From positions 1-16,406 of the forward strand of contig JBIKOX010000047.1 of assembly GCA_044357775.1 (NCBI GenBank): DNA of 16,406 bases, read 5' to 3'. Below the pieces are notes generated by a model that had not been told where the DNA came from, did no database searches, and saw only the letters and a program-made list of their open reading frames with translations. Of this stretch, positions 1 to 7,921 are shown in pieces (positions within the stretch are counted from its first letter, which is position 1; each line of letters begins with the position of its first letter). A program made the translations under genes and the position numbers. Source of the DNA: UBA4416 sp044357775 (GTDB taxonomy: Bacteria > Bacteroidota > Bacteroidia > B-17B0 > Aurantibacillaceae).

Positions 1-3000
1 TTAGATGGAATGTTAAATTGATTAGAAGGTGTAATGGCAATGTTTGGCATTTCGCGTTGAACTGTTGCATTGGCAATAGTTGCAAAACCAGTTGCATTAA
101 AAGTATGTGAACCAATGTAGCCATTTGGATTGGCCGGATTGTAGTAATGACAAACCACAGCATCTTCATACGGGCACATGGTTTGCCCACCGCGCGTAAT
201 AAATATATTACCGGTTCCTTCAGGAGATTTATATACATCAATACTCATGATATCGCCCTGATCTCCATCCGTTAGTGTATAATCAAAGGTATTAGTTAAG
301 TTAGTACTATTGCTAGTAGAACCACCTTCTGTTTGATGAAAAGAAAGGCTTGGCTTTACGAGCACTCCGTTGCCAGCAATACTTCCTCCAATTTGGCCCG
401 CAATATCTTCATTGATTTGTAATTCCCAGTCGCTTGTTACAGTTGTTTCATTATCGGTCTGATATACGTTGTTTACAATAGCTGAACCCAAGGTGAAATT
501 ATCAATTAACACGCCTCCAGTATTATTGACGCAGGCTAATTTTTCTCGTTCATTTTGTGCTAGGGCTTGCTTCCATAAAGCGATTTGCGTATTTAAAATC
601 CGCACAGTGTCTTTATTTACTAAATTAGAATACCCTCTAAATGTATAAGAACTTCCGGTACTATCCGCTGGATCATAAACAGCTGGTGTGGTAGAAGTAA
701 CTAATGAAAGACCCCACAATGGATCATCGTTATTAGAAGCAAACATTGGATTTGTTGGTGCAAGCGTCGTTGAGTACTTACCAGGACTATTTAATAATAC
801 GGTGTTTCTGATTGCTTCTAACTGTGGGATAACGGTGTTTTCAATTTCTTCTTGCGTATAAGAAAAACGAGTCCGCACATTATCAGGTGCTACCGCATAA
901 CCAACTTTTAAAGCTAATCGTTTGTTGATTCCATTTACAGGCAAGGTAGGCCCAAAGCATTTAGAACAATTTTGGTCGTCTGCTAACTCAATATTAGCCG
1001 TTGGACCCACTAACCAATTACGAGAACGTCCAATAAAAATATCAGCAGAAGCTCCAACATTGTCCGCATCATCACGCGTTGCTACTGAATTGGCAGAAGT
1101 AATCACCTCGGTGAGTGATGAATCTGAACTTGAGCTAATATTAGTACTTAAGCCTACACTAAGAGAGTTTTCGACTACTGTTTCAGTTGCAAAACCAACT
1201 CCAATTATTGCTTTAGTTCCTATTAAAACATCTACTGAAAGGCCTTTATCGCTTCCATCTCCATTACTTAATGAGGTGGATTTTGTGATTGTACTGCCGG
1301 ATGTCCATTTAGAGGAACTACCCGAACCTGGAGGGTCACGTAAAATAAAATCTACTTTTTCGGGGCCTTGCGTGGAGATACCTGTTCCTGTAATAGTTTT
1401 ACCAATTACTAAAGCAGTGTAATAAATAGTAGGAGATGTTGGCGAAATATTTGGTGACCAAGTTTGGGTGGCTGCACCATCTGGTAAAACTGATAACAGA
1501 ATTTTTTTTGTATGATCTAAATCATCAGGCGGTGAACTTTTTGCAATATTTGGAGAGCCACAAACAAAGGAATACGTACCAACCCCATTTTGAAAACTAA
1601 AGGCCGCATTTGGATCAATACCATCTACTAAAGCGTTAGTTACTAAAATATTACCACTTAATAACACAGTGTCTCGCTGTGGATTTGTTGATGAAATATC
1701 CGAATTTGTATATAATTCGTTAGCGGTTATTTTTGCTTTATAGGTTTTGTTTTGTGTAAACACAGGCCAGTTTAATGGTCCCCAACCATAAGTTCCATAA
1801 GTTGAGTTGTTACCGGCAATTGGCTTAATACTTATTTTTGTAGCGCCCACTTTTAACGAATCGTCTCCAATAAACTTTGAACCATCCAACATGGTCATGT
1901 CAATTTTGGGTTCTGAACGATAAATCAAATCGACACGCTTATTAAATTTAACAGAATCTACTCTTACAAAATGGTTAAAAGCATCTAATAAAGTATCAAT
2001 AACGGTTGTTTTTAAAAAGGCATTGGTTAAATCAAACGGAATAGTATTTGATAATTTGGTTATACCAATGGTTACTGAATTAGTAATAACATAAGCATCC
2101 ACAATTTTATAAAGTAAAGGTGGTACGTTAAACTCATATTCTCCTGTAGAATCATTGGTTATTACAGTATCTTTGTAACATCCGTTGAATGTTGCTATAA
2201 TTATTTTAGCACTTCCAATGTTGTTTTTAGAACGGCCCATGCCAGGGGCTTTGTTGGCTTCAACCGTGCCACCCACAACGCGACCAACTATTTTTAATTT
2301 AGTACTATCGGTAAAATGCACTGGTGGCAATATTTCTTGAAAATCATGCGTAAGACCAGTTGAGAGTGGAGGATAACGGCCTTCTTTCATAGTATGGCCA
2401 TATTTTTCAACCGACACATAGTGGTTACCAATTGGTACGCTAATTGAAAAAGTTCCATTGGCATCCGTTAATACCTGTGCACCAAATTGCACCACTGCAA
2501 CACCATCTATTTTAACTGTAGCGCCTGGTACAGGGCAAGAAGATACTGACCCATTAGGGTAGGTATAGAATAAATCGCCGGTAAACGAAAAAGACGAATT
2601 ATCTATAAAATCTTGATTATTGTATACATAAGACGCATCGCCCACATAAACCACTCGGGAGTTTGGAGAAAATGAATGTGTAGCATACGAAGGAACAATG
2701 TTAAAGTTTTCGCCTGAGCCAGCATAACGAATACCGGTTACATTATAATTACCTAAGGCATCCGTTACTCCAAAATAACCTAACTGAGCATTGCTTGGAA
2801 TATCAGTACTTGCAACAACAGACCCCGACATAACAGCATGATTGGCATTAAAGCTATTTACTACTTTTGATACATCATACGCATAATTGCCCATCCCTTC
2901 ATCAAAATGTAAGTTACATTTAAAATTAGATTCGTTGCCATTTAAAATTCTGTTTTGTTCTACGAATATAACCGAATCAGTAGCAGCTTTTCCAATTAAA

Positions 3001-5282
3001 CGAAATTCATCCATTAAAAAAATAGATGACGCATTTCCAATAACTAAATTATTTGTATTGTCGTCAATGGTTCCAGTAGCAGAAACTGACGCAGTTAGCA
3101 CGCCGTTAGCAAATAATTTAAACACCGCTCCATTATAAACCATCGAGACATGGCTCCATTGATTAAATGCTAATGAAGGCATACTTAGTATTTTAGCAAT
3201 ACCACCAATAACTATTTTTGCCTGATAAGTAGTGCTTGTACAACTAAATTCAAAGGCATTTGTTTTTTTAACAATTGATACTGTTCCTGTTGTTGTAACA
3301 GACAAAGGTTTATGCCAAAACTCTAAACGTAATTCATTTCCTGGTTCTAATTTTGCACCATCAGTAATCGTTAAATTTGAGCCAGCACTAAAGTGTAACG
3401 AATTGCCGGTTAATGCCCCATTTTGTTGCACCAACACTTTTGCGCCACCAACTGCTACGCCGCCTGTATATTCAATATGGCCACTCACTATGCCAGCAGG
3501 ACTTCTAAAGCCAATATCGGAAGATATATTTGTTAAAATTTCGTTACTTAAACAATTTTTTAAACCTACAATAGTATATCTATAAAACACGCGAGCATCA
3601 CAAGTATTATCAATATAAAAAGCGCTAACACCTGGCAAGGAAGCAATTTGTACAGAATCGTTCGCTGAATTTAATTCCTTACGGTAAATTTTAAATAAAT
3701 CAACATTTATACCATTATTATTAGTCCAACTAAGCTCTACTCTGTTTCCAAAATAACCCTTTGAGGCAGTTAACTTTTTTGTACTTGTAAAGGTGTTGCC
3801 TAAGTTAGGAGGAGGTAATGTAGTGGTTGCAGAGGTTATAGAAGTTATTCCGCTTAAAACACAATCATTAAACACTCTTATTTTATAGGTATATAAACGG
3901 CAAGCGGCCGCAGAGGCATCACTATAAGATGTTTGATTTGGATTAACATCAGTTAATACAGTATTGCCACCATCATCAGTTCTTACTATCTGATATTTAG
4001 TTTCATTATTAGAGTTATCTATCCAAGTTAAATCAACAGTATTTGCAACAGTATTGCTAACCGCTGTTACACTAGTGACTATGACAGGATCAGCAAGAGA
4101 AATACCATAAGCTTTAGCATTGGCTGAAAAAGTACCACACTCATTTATAGCGTTGATGATATAATAATAATTTGTTCCTCTAATAATATTACTTAAATCA
4201 TTATAACTACGATCGTTTGCGTTAATAGTATTCAAAAAAGTATAAGAACCGTTTAAACTAAGCCCGCGGTAAATTTTAAATTCAGTAGGGTTGTCATTGT
4301 AAGTAAAACTAATTTCAATTTCACTATTACATAAATCTTTACTTGCAGTCATACCTGTTGGCACTGAAGGGGCAGATTTAGATTTTCCTGATACATTAGT
4401 TGATATTGGCCCTATTAAACCAGCAAATTTGGTATTAGCGTCTGGACTCCAATGAATTTTAATACTAAAATCATATTGAGTACCAATAGTAAAGTTAATA
4501 CCACCAATAGTTGAACCTATGGATACGCTCCAAGTGTTACCACTTACAAGAGCTCCCATTGTTACATTATTACAAAAAACTTCGTAAGTGTAATTTCCAT
4601 AATTGCCACAAGTAACAGCATTTTGCCAGCTTTGATTTGGGCTAGGCCAGTTCACAGTAATTTTTCCACATTCGTCATTCGTTGCTGTAACACCTGTTAC
4701 GCCGGTAATTGATTGTAAAGAGGTACTAGAGATGTCTTCCCCCCAACCATCATCTGCATTAGTTTGATCATAATTATTTGACCATTGACCACTAGCTTTA
4801 AAGCTGAAAGAACCCGTAGAAGAAAGTTCTATATCATCTGGTAACTTATTAAAACAAATATTAACATAAGTATAATTACCACTGTTCGTTGTATTAAGAT
4901 TTATATCGTAAGCATAATCAACGGTAGATTTATTGACAGTAAATCCAGCAAATTGTGTAAAGCTATAAGTATCATTCCAATTTGCATTTGAACAACAAGG
5001 TTCAGAACCACCTGAGCTTACTTGGAGGATTTGTACCCAAGTTCCATTAGTGCTTTTATAAAAAATATTAGCATAATTTAACCAGTCATCATCGGCTCCA
5101 GAAGAAACATTAGCCAAGCCCACAGTCATAATAGCTCTTCCTGTACATTTATCAAAAGAAATTCCAGTTGTACCTGTATAACCACTAGCAAAAACAATTT
5201 TACTTGTTAGTGTTAATACTAAAATAAAAAATGCTGTTTTTAGTTTACAGGCGGCTAGTAATTTTGTAATTGAATTTTTCAT
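1..5282 (-). CDS. Giant secreted multidomain surface protein (FN3 / LamG / carboxypeptidase-regulatory-like), 3'-truncated by window edge
   Basis: The frame is open from an ATG at 5282 to the window's left edge with no stop (1760 codons), so the C-terminus is missing. I translated it by hand. Residues 1-33 are a signal peptide: MKNS, lysines, a hydrophobic stretch, then VFAS. Four fibronectin-III-like modules follow at about 190-300, 303-395, 397-487 and 487-590. At about 594 a beta-sandwich regulatory-like module begins (GIVSGHIEYTGG) and is interrupted by a LamG/concanavalin-like jelly roll (about 626-806, ending HFDEGMGNYAYDVS). It resumes with TDALGNYNVTGI. A second such module covers about 902-960 (PVPGATVKIDG, TDANGTFSISV). 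Residues beyond about 970 match nothing I can name; two stretches near 1473-1497 and 1556-1583 look helical. Export to the cell surface is inferred. A type IX secretion tail cannot be judged because the end is outside the window. It is divergent from the glutamate-synthase-like gene and has its own predicted promoter and operator. Substrate or binding partner is unknown. Confidence 0.9.
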   Translation of the reverse strand, partial: MKNSITKLLAACKLKTAFFILVLTLTSKIVFASGYTGTTGISFDKCTGRAIMTVGLANVSSGADDDWLNYANIFYKSTNGTWVQILQVSSGGSEPCCSNANWNDTYSFTQFAGFTVNKSTVDYAYDINLNTTNSGNYTYVNICFNKLPDDIELSSTGSFSFKASGQWSNNYDQTNADDGWGEDISSTSLQSITGVTGVTATNDECGKITVNWPSPNQSWQNAVTCGNYGNYTYEVFCNNVTMGALVSGNTWSVSIGSTIGGINFTIGTQYDFSIKIHWSPDANTKFAGLIGPISTNVSGKSKSAPSVPTGMTASKDLCNSEIEISFTYNDNPTEFKIYRGLSLNGSYTFLNTINANDRSYNDLSNIIRGTNYYYIINAINECGTFSANAKAYGISLADPVIVTSVTAVSNTVANTVDLTWIDNSNNETKYQIVRTDDGGNTVLTDVNPNQTSYSDASAAACRLYTYKIRVFNDCVLSGITSITSATTTLPPPNLGNTFTSTKKLTASKGYFGNRVELSWTNNNGINVDLFKIYRKELNSANDSVQIASLPGVSAFYIDNTCDARVFYRYTIVGLKNCLSNEILTNISSDIGFRSPAGIVSGHIEYTGGVAVGGAKVLVQQNGALTGNSLHFSAGSNLTITDGAKLEPGNELRLEFWHKPLSVTTTGTVSIVKKTNAFEFSCTSTTYQAKIVIGGIAKILSMPSLAFNQWSHVSMVYNGAVFKLFANGVLTASVSATGTIDDNTNNLVIGNASSIFLMDEFRLIGKAATDSVIFVEQNRILNGNESNFKCNLHFDEGMGNYAYDVSKVVNSFNANHAVMSGSVVASTDIPSNAQLGYFGVTDALGNYNVTGIRYAGSGENFNIVPSYATHSFSPNSRVVYVGDASYVYNNQDFIDNSSFSFTGDLFYTYPNGSVSSCPVPGATVKIDGVAVVQFGAQVLTDANGTFSISVPIGNHYVSVEKYGHTMKEGRYPPLSTGLTHDFQEILPPVHFTDSTKLKIVGRVVGGTVEANKAPGMGRSKNNIGSAKIIIATFNGCYKDTVITNDSTGEYEFNVPPLLYKIVDAYVITNSVTIGITKLSNTIPFDLTNAFLKTTVIDTLLDAFNHFVRVDSVKFNKRVDLIYRSEPKIDMTMLDGSKFIGDDSLKVGATKISIKPIAGNNSTYGTYGWGPLNWPVFTQNKTYKAKITANELYTNSDISSTNPQRDTVLLSGNILVTNALVDGIDPNAAFSFQNGVGTYSFVCGSPNIAKSSPPDDLDHTKKILLSVLPDGAATQTWSPNISPTSPTIYYTALVIGKTITGTGISTQGPEKVDFILRDPPGSGSSSKWTSGSTITKSTSLSNGDGSDKGLSVDVLIGTKAIIGVGFATETVVENSLSVGLSTNISSSSDSSLTEVITSANSVATRDDADNVGASADIFIGRSRNWLVGPTANIELADDQNCSKCFGPTLPVNGINKRLALKVGYAVAPDNVRTRFSYTQEEIENTVIPQLEAIRNTVLLNSPGKYSTTLAPTNPMFASNNDDPLWGLSLVTSTTPAVYDPADSTGSSYTFRGYSNLVNKDTVRILNTQIALWKQALAQNEREKLACVNNTGGVLIDNFTLGSAIVNNVYQTDNETTVTSDWELQINEDIAGQIGGSIAGNGVLVKPSLSFHQTEGGSTSNSTNLTNTFDYTLTDGDQGDIMSIDVYKSPEGTGNIFITRGGQTMCPYEDAVVCHYYNPANPNGYIGSHTFNATGFATIANATVQREMPNIAITPSNQFNIPS

Positions 5283-5330
5283 GTTTGATTGTATAATTTT
5301 ATGCATCATGGTAATGTGTCATTAATTTTA

Positions 5331-5356
5331 AAAAGCTAATGTAAATTAAAAAACAA
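5331..5356 (-). promoter_or_regulatory. Predicted core promoter of the giant surface protein gene
   Basis: On the minus strand TTG (5356-5354), a 15-nt spacer and TAGCTTTT (5338-5331) resemble the Bacteroidota -33 (TTTG) and -7 (TAnnTTTG) boxes, although the spacer is shorter than the usual 17 or more and the last G is a T. The same layout, TTG-N15-TAGTTTTT, occurs upstream of mqo at the same distance from the same operator, which is the main support. The start of transcription would be near 5326, leaving a leader of about 44 nt. Confidence 0.5.
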
Positions 5357-5367
5357 TAGCTTTTATA

Positions 5368-5406
5368 TTTTGGGGTGAATGACCTAACTTTGTATGTGAA
5401 TGACAT
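5368..5406 (-). promoter_or_regulatory. Predicted LytTR-type operator, copy 1 (39-bp element identical to 9404-9442)
   Basis: The element holds two perfect 9-bp direct repeats. On the plus strand they read GTGAATGAC at 5376-5384 and 5397-5405, separated by 12 bp, a 21-bp period. LytTR domains (AgrA, YpdB, BtsR families) bind paired direct repeats with this two-helical-turn spacing. It ends 11 nt upstream of the predicted -33 box of the surface protein gene, a position suited to an activator, with its centre about 60 nt upstream of the inferred transcription start. An identical element precedes mqo. Binding by the LytTR regulator at 9520-10197 is inferred from proximity and site geometry. The element is also 133 bp upstream of the plus-strand gene at 5539, so an effect there is possible. 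Confidence 0.65.
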
Positions 5407-5538
5407 CATTTATTAAAAAAATTAGCAAAAATTGCTTTTTTTCGAAACGTAAGGCGTGTCCTATTTTAATTTAATTTGTTTTTTTAAAGTAAAAGATATA
5501 AGATTACATTTACTTATATTTTTAAAATAACAAACACC

Positions 5539-7140
5539 ATGAGAAAAACATTTATTTACCTATGTATTGCCTCAACCTTATGCGTTGGCGCGATAAGTAT
5601 TTTTTATCCTGCTTTTTTATGGGCCTTAGTTATTATTATTCCTATTAGTTTGCTAGGAATAAAAGATATGATGCAAACCAAGCATAGCTTAATTAGTAAT
5701 TTTCCGGTGGTGGGCCGTATGCGCTGGTGGGCCGAGTGGTTGCGTCCAAAAATATATCAGTATTTTATTGAATCGGATACCGATGGCGCGCCATTTAACC
5801 GCTTAAGCAGAAATGTGATTTATCAACGTTCTAAAAAAGCAACAGATTCTACGCCCTTTGGCACGCAATTAAATGTTTATGAAACAGGCTACGAATGGCT
5901 AAACCATTCTATATCACCATTACCATTAGAGAAAGGCGTGCACGACCCCAGAGTGATAGTTGGTGGCCCTGATTGCAAGCAACCTTATGCGGCAAGTATT
6001 TTTAATGTGTCGGCTATGAGTTTTGGATCGTTAAGTAAAAATGCAATCATGGCATTAAACGGCGGCGCTAAACTTGGTGGCTTTGCGCATAATACTGGAG
6101 AGGGCGGTTTGAGTCCTTACCATTTATTACCTGAAGGCGATATTATTTGGCAAATTGGAACTGGTTATTTTGGTTGCCGAAATCAAGATGGCACCTTTAA
6201 TGGAGCAGCCTTTGCAGATCGTGCTGTGTTACCAAATGTAAAAATGATTGAAATAAAATTATCGCAAGGAGCAAAACCCGGGCATGGCGGTATTTTGCCA
6301 GCAGCAAAAGTTACAGATGAAATTGCTAAAATACGTTTGGTAGAAAAAGGAAAAGATGTTCTTTCGCCTTCCTACCACAAAGCATTTAGCACACCTTTAG
6401 AATTGCTTAATTTTATTAAACAATTAAGAGATTTAAGCGGCGGAAAACCTGTTGGTTTTAAATTATGCATTGGACAAAAAAGTCAATTTATTGCCATTTG
6501 CAAAGCCATGATTCAAACTAAAATTATGCCCGATTTTATTACCGTAGATGGTGGAGAAGGTGGTACTGGTGCAGCCCCATTAGAATTTAGTAACTCCGTA
6601 GGCATGCCGTTGCGCGAAGGTTTAGCTTTTGTGTATGATGCACTAAACGGATTTGGTTTAAAAAAACATATTAAAATAATTGCTTCAGGTAAAGTGCATA
6701 CTGGATTTGATTTAGTGAAAAATTTCTCGCTTGGCGCTGATATGTGCAATGGAGCACGATCCATGATGTTAGCGCTTGGTTGTATTCAAGCATTAGAATG
6801 TAATACAAATACTTGCCCAACGGGAGTAGCCACACAAAACCCAAATTTATATAAAGGATTAGATGTTGATTTAAAAAAAGTACGAGTTGCAAACTTTCAA
6901 CACGAAACCGTGAAGGCAGCTGTAGAATTAATGTCGGCGGCCGGCATTGAGCATCCGGATAATTTGCACCGTTCGCATATTTACAGACGCGTAAGTGCTA
7001 ACCAAATTCAAACCTATGCCGAAATGTATCCTTATGTATTAAAAGGTGCATTATTAGAAGCGCCCTATCCGCAAGGTTGGGAATTTGATTTAATGCAAAG
7101 TAGCGCAGATACGTTTGATAGCGCCATAAAATATAGTTAG
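5539..7140 (+). CDS. Membrane-anchored glutamate-synthase-like FMN/[3Fe-4S] protein (GltB central-domain family)
   Basis: This 533-residue protein matches the stand-alone FMN-binding synthase domain of the glutamate synthase large subunit (COG0069 type). Residues about 4-42 form two hydrophobic segments, so it is probably anchored in the inner membrane with the catalytic domain in the cytoplasm. Seen motifs are SAMSFGSLS (158-166), HNTGEGG (184-190), the flavin-site DGGEGGTGAAP (337-347) and a C-x5-C-x4-C cluster (C415, C421, C426) followed by PTGVATQ, the pattern that holds the [3Fe-4S] centre in glutamate synthases. The N-terminal class II amidotransferase domain and the C-terminal GXGXG domain of full-length GltB are absent, so it cannot release ammonia from glutamine by itself. 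Its real substrate and electron donor are not known from sequence. ATG at 5539 is the first start giving the membrane segments. It converges with mqo across a repeat-filled gap. Confidence 0.9.
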   Translation: MRKTFIYLCIASTLCVGAISIFYPAFLWALVIIIPISLLGIKDMMQTKHSLISNFPVVGRMRWWAEWLRPKIYQYFIESDTDGAPFNRLSRNVIYQRSKKATDSTPFGTQLNVYETGYEWLNHSISPLPLEKGVHDPRVIVGGPDCKQPYAASIFNVSAMSFGSLSKNAIMALNGGAKLGGFAHNTGEGGLSPYHLLPEGDIIWQIGTGYFGCRNQDGTFNGAAFADRAVLPNVKMIEIKLSQGAKPGHGGILPAAKVTDEIAKIRLVEKGKDVLSPSYHKAFSTPLELLNFIKQLRDLSGGKPVGFKLCIGQKSQFIAICKAMIQTKIMPDFITVDGGEGGTGAAPLEFSNSVGMPLREGLAFVYDALNGFGLKKHIKIIASGKVHTGFDLVKNFSLGADMCNGARSMMLALGCIQALECNTNTCPTGVATQNPNLYKGLDVDLKKVRVANFQHETVKAAVELMSAAGIEHPDNLHRSHIYRRVSANQIQTYAEMYPYVLKGALLEAPYPQGWEFDLMQSSADTFDSAIKYS

Positions 7141-7167
7141 GACTATTTTTTAATGCGGTGTTTCTGC

Positions 7168-7243
7168 CATCCCGAGCTTGATGCGGTGTTTCATGATTTT
7201 AATGGAACGCAGATAACGCTGATTATTATGATTAAAAGGATTA
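7168..7243 (+). repeat. Repeat module A, copy 1
   Basis: It contains GATGCGGTGTTTCATGATTT, then AACGCAGATAACGCTGATTA and ATTAAAAGGATTA. It starts CCATCCCGAGCTTG where copies 4 and 5 have CCATTCCGAACTTG. Module B copy 1 follows directly. Confidence 0.85.
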
Positions 7244-7317
7244 GGGCAAGATTGCTTCTTCGTTCCTCATCGCAATGACGCATCGTTTTTAAAGCATCGT
7301 CATCGCGACGAAGGAAG
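7244..7317 (+). repeat. Repeat module B, copy 1 (inverted repeat)
   Basis: It starts GGGCAAGATTGCTTC and carries CGCAATGACG, a short loop with GTTTTTAAAG, and CGTCATCGCGACGAAGGAAG as the right arm. The right arm is cut at GGAAG, where module A copy 2 begins, so the outer CGATCT seen in copy 2 is missing. Confidence 0.8.
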
Positions 7318-7318
7318 T

Positions 7319-7395
7319 CATTCCAAACTTGATGCGGTGTTTCGTGATTTTAATAGAACGCAGATAACGCAGATTATTATGATTAAAAAGGATTT
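7319..7395 (+). repeat. Repeat module A, copy 2
   Basis: The match runs from CATTCCAAACTTGATGCGG to ATTAAAAAGGATT. It differs from copy 1 by GTTTCGTG for GTTTCATG and by CGCAGATT for CGCTGATT. No module B follows it. Confidence 0.8.
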
Positions 7396-7407
7396 GGAAT
7401 ATCGATT

Positions 7408-7480
7408 ATCCGAAATTGATGCGGTGTTTCATGCTTTAATAGAACGCAGATAACGCTGATTATTATGATTAAAAGGATTA
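7408..7480 (+). repeat. Repeat module A, copy 3
   Basis: It begins TATCCGAAATTGATGCGG, has a shortened middle (CATGCTTTAATAG) and ends ATTAAAAGGATTA. It lies only about 12 bp after copy 2 and has no module B. Confidence 0.8.
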
Positions 7481-7551
7481 GGAATATCAATTAAAAGTAA
7501 AACGCTAAGATGCTGAATCAAGTTCAACATGACTAATTAAGGATGTTTCTA

Positions 7552-7629
7552 CCATTCCGAACTTGATGCGGTGTTTCATCATTTTAATGGAACGCAGATA
7601 ACGCAGATTATTATGATTAAAAAGGATTA
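7552..7629 (+). repeat. Repeat module A, copy 4
   Basis: It runs from CCATTCCGAACTTGATGCGG through AACGCAGATAACGCAGATTA to AAAAAGGATTA and is followed directly by module B copy 2. Confidence 0.85.
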
Positions 7630-7709
7630 GGGCAAGATTGCTTCTTCGTTCCTCATCGCAATGACGCATCGTTTTTAAAGCATCGTCATCGCGACGAAGG
7701 AAGCGATCT
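7630..7709 (+). repeat. Repeat module B, copy 2 (most complete inverted repeat)
   Basis: The left arm (7635-7666, AGATTGCTTC to CGCAATGACG) pairs imperfectly with the right arm (7684-7709, CGTCATCGCG to GGAAGCGATCT). The loop is about 17 nt and the left arm has about six extra bases. As RNA it would form a long bulged hairpin. The arms resemble the dispersed repeat with core GTCATTGCGAGGAACGAAGC that I recall from many Bacteroidota genomes. Confidence 0.85.
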
Positions 7710-7757
7710 CACATTTCAACAAAAATTATAATTGCACTATCTATTTATTGTTTCTAC

Positions 7758-7835
7758 CATTCCGAACTTGATGCGGAGTTTCATGATTTTAATGGAACGC
7801 AGATAACGCTGATTATTATGATTAGGAAGGAATTA
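7758..7835 (+). repeat. Repeat module A, copy 5
   Basis: It runs from CCATTCCGAACTTGATGCGG to GGAATTA. It has GGAGTTTC for GGTGTTTC and an altered 3' end (ATTAGGAAGGAATTA). Module B copy 3 follows directly. Confidence 0.85.
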
Positions 7836-7906
7836 GGGCAAGATTGCTTCTTCGTTCCTCATCGCAATGACGCAACGTTTTTAAAGCATCGTCATTGCGA
7901 CAAAGC
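7836..7906 (+). repeat. Repeat module B, copy 3, ending next to the mqo stop codon
   Basis: The left arm is intact, while the right arm (CGTCATTGCGACAAAGCAG) has diverged and is shortened. It ends about 15 bp from the mqo stop at 7922, so it is the hairpin closest to the mqo 3' end and could act as its terminator. Confidence 0.75.
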
Positions 7907-7921
7907 AGTTAAGAAAAACAA

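Larger units (their letters stand above)
7141..7921. repeat. Noncoding convergent intergenic region built of interspersed repeat modules A and B
   Basis: I see no gene in these 781 bp, which lie between two convergent genes. They consist mostly of two repeat modules in the order A1-B1-A2-A3-spacer-A4-B2-spacer-A5-B3. Module A (about 75 bp) has the cores CTTGATGCGGTGTTTCATG and AACGCAGATAACGC. Module B (about 75-80 bp) is an imperfect inverted repeat. A fragment of A (ATGCGGTGTTTC) also occurs at about 7153-7164, and there is unrepeated sequence at about 7490-7545 and 7710-7750. Such repeats resemble dispersed intergenic elements of Bacteroidota genomes. They may also end transcription from both sides. 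Confidence 0.85.

Noticed and set aside
922..3585. Plus-strand open frames at 922-1422, 2887-3138 and 3232-3585
   Set aside because: They lie opposite the continuous minus-strand frame of the giant surface protein, which has a signal peptide and recognisable domains. Their translations are low-complexity and resemble nothing.
5424..5442. Intrinsic terminator (AGCAA-AAA-TTGCT followed by T6)
   Set aside because: The stem is only 5 bp and AT-rich, and no plus-strand gene ends there. A similar element at the other operator suggests it belongs to the promoter cassette.
6513..6892. Minus-strand open frames inside the glutamate-synthase-like gene
   Set aside because: They are antisense to well-conserved motifs (flavin site, cysteine cluster) and have no family resemblance.
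7141..7921. CRISPR array
   Set aside because: The repeated units are about 75 bp, diverge from each other and are spaced irregularly. There are no uniform spacers and no cas genes nearby.
7141..7921. Insertion sequence or remnant of one
   Set aside because: No transposase reading frame, terminal repeats or target-site duplication could be seen. Only short repeat modules are present.
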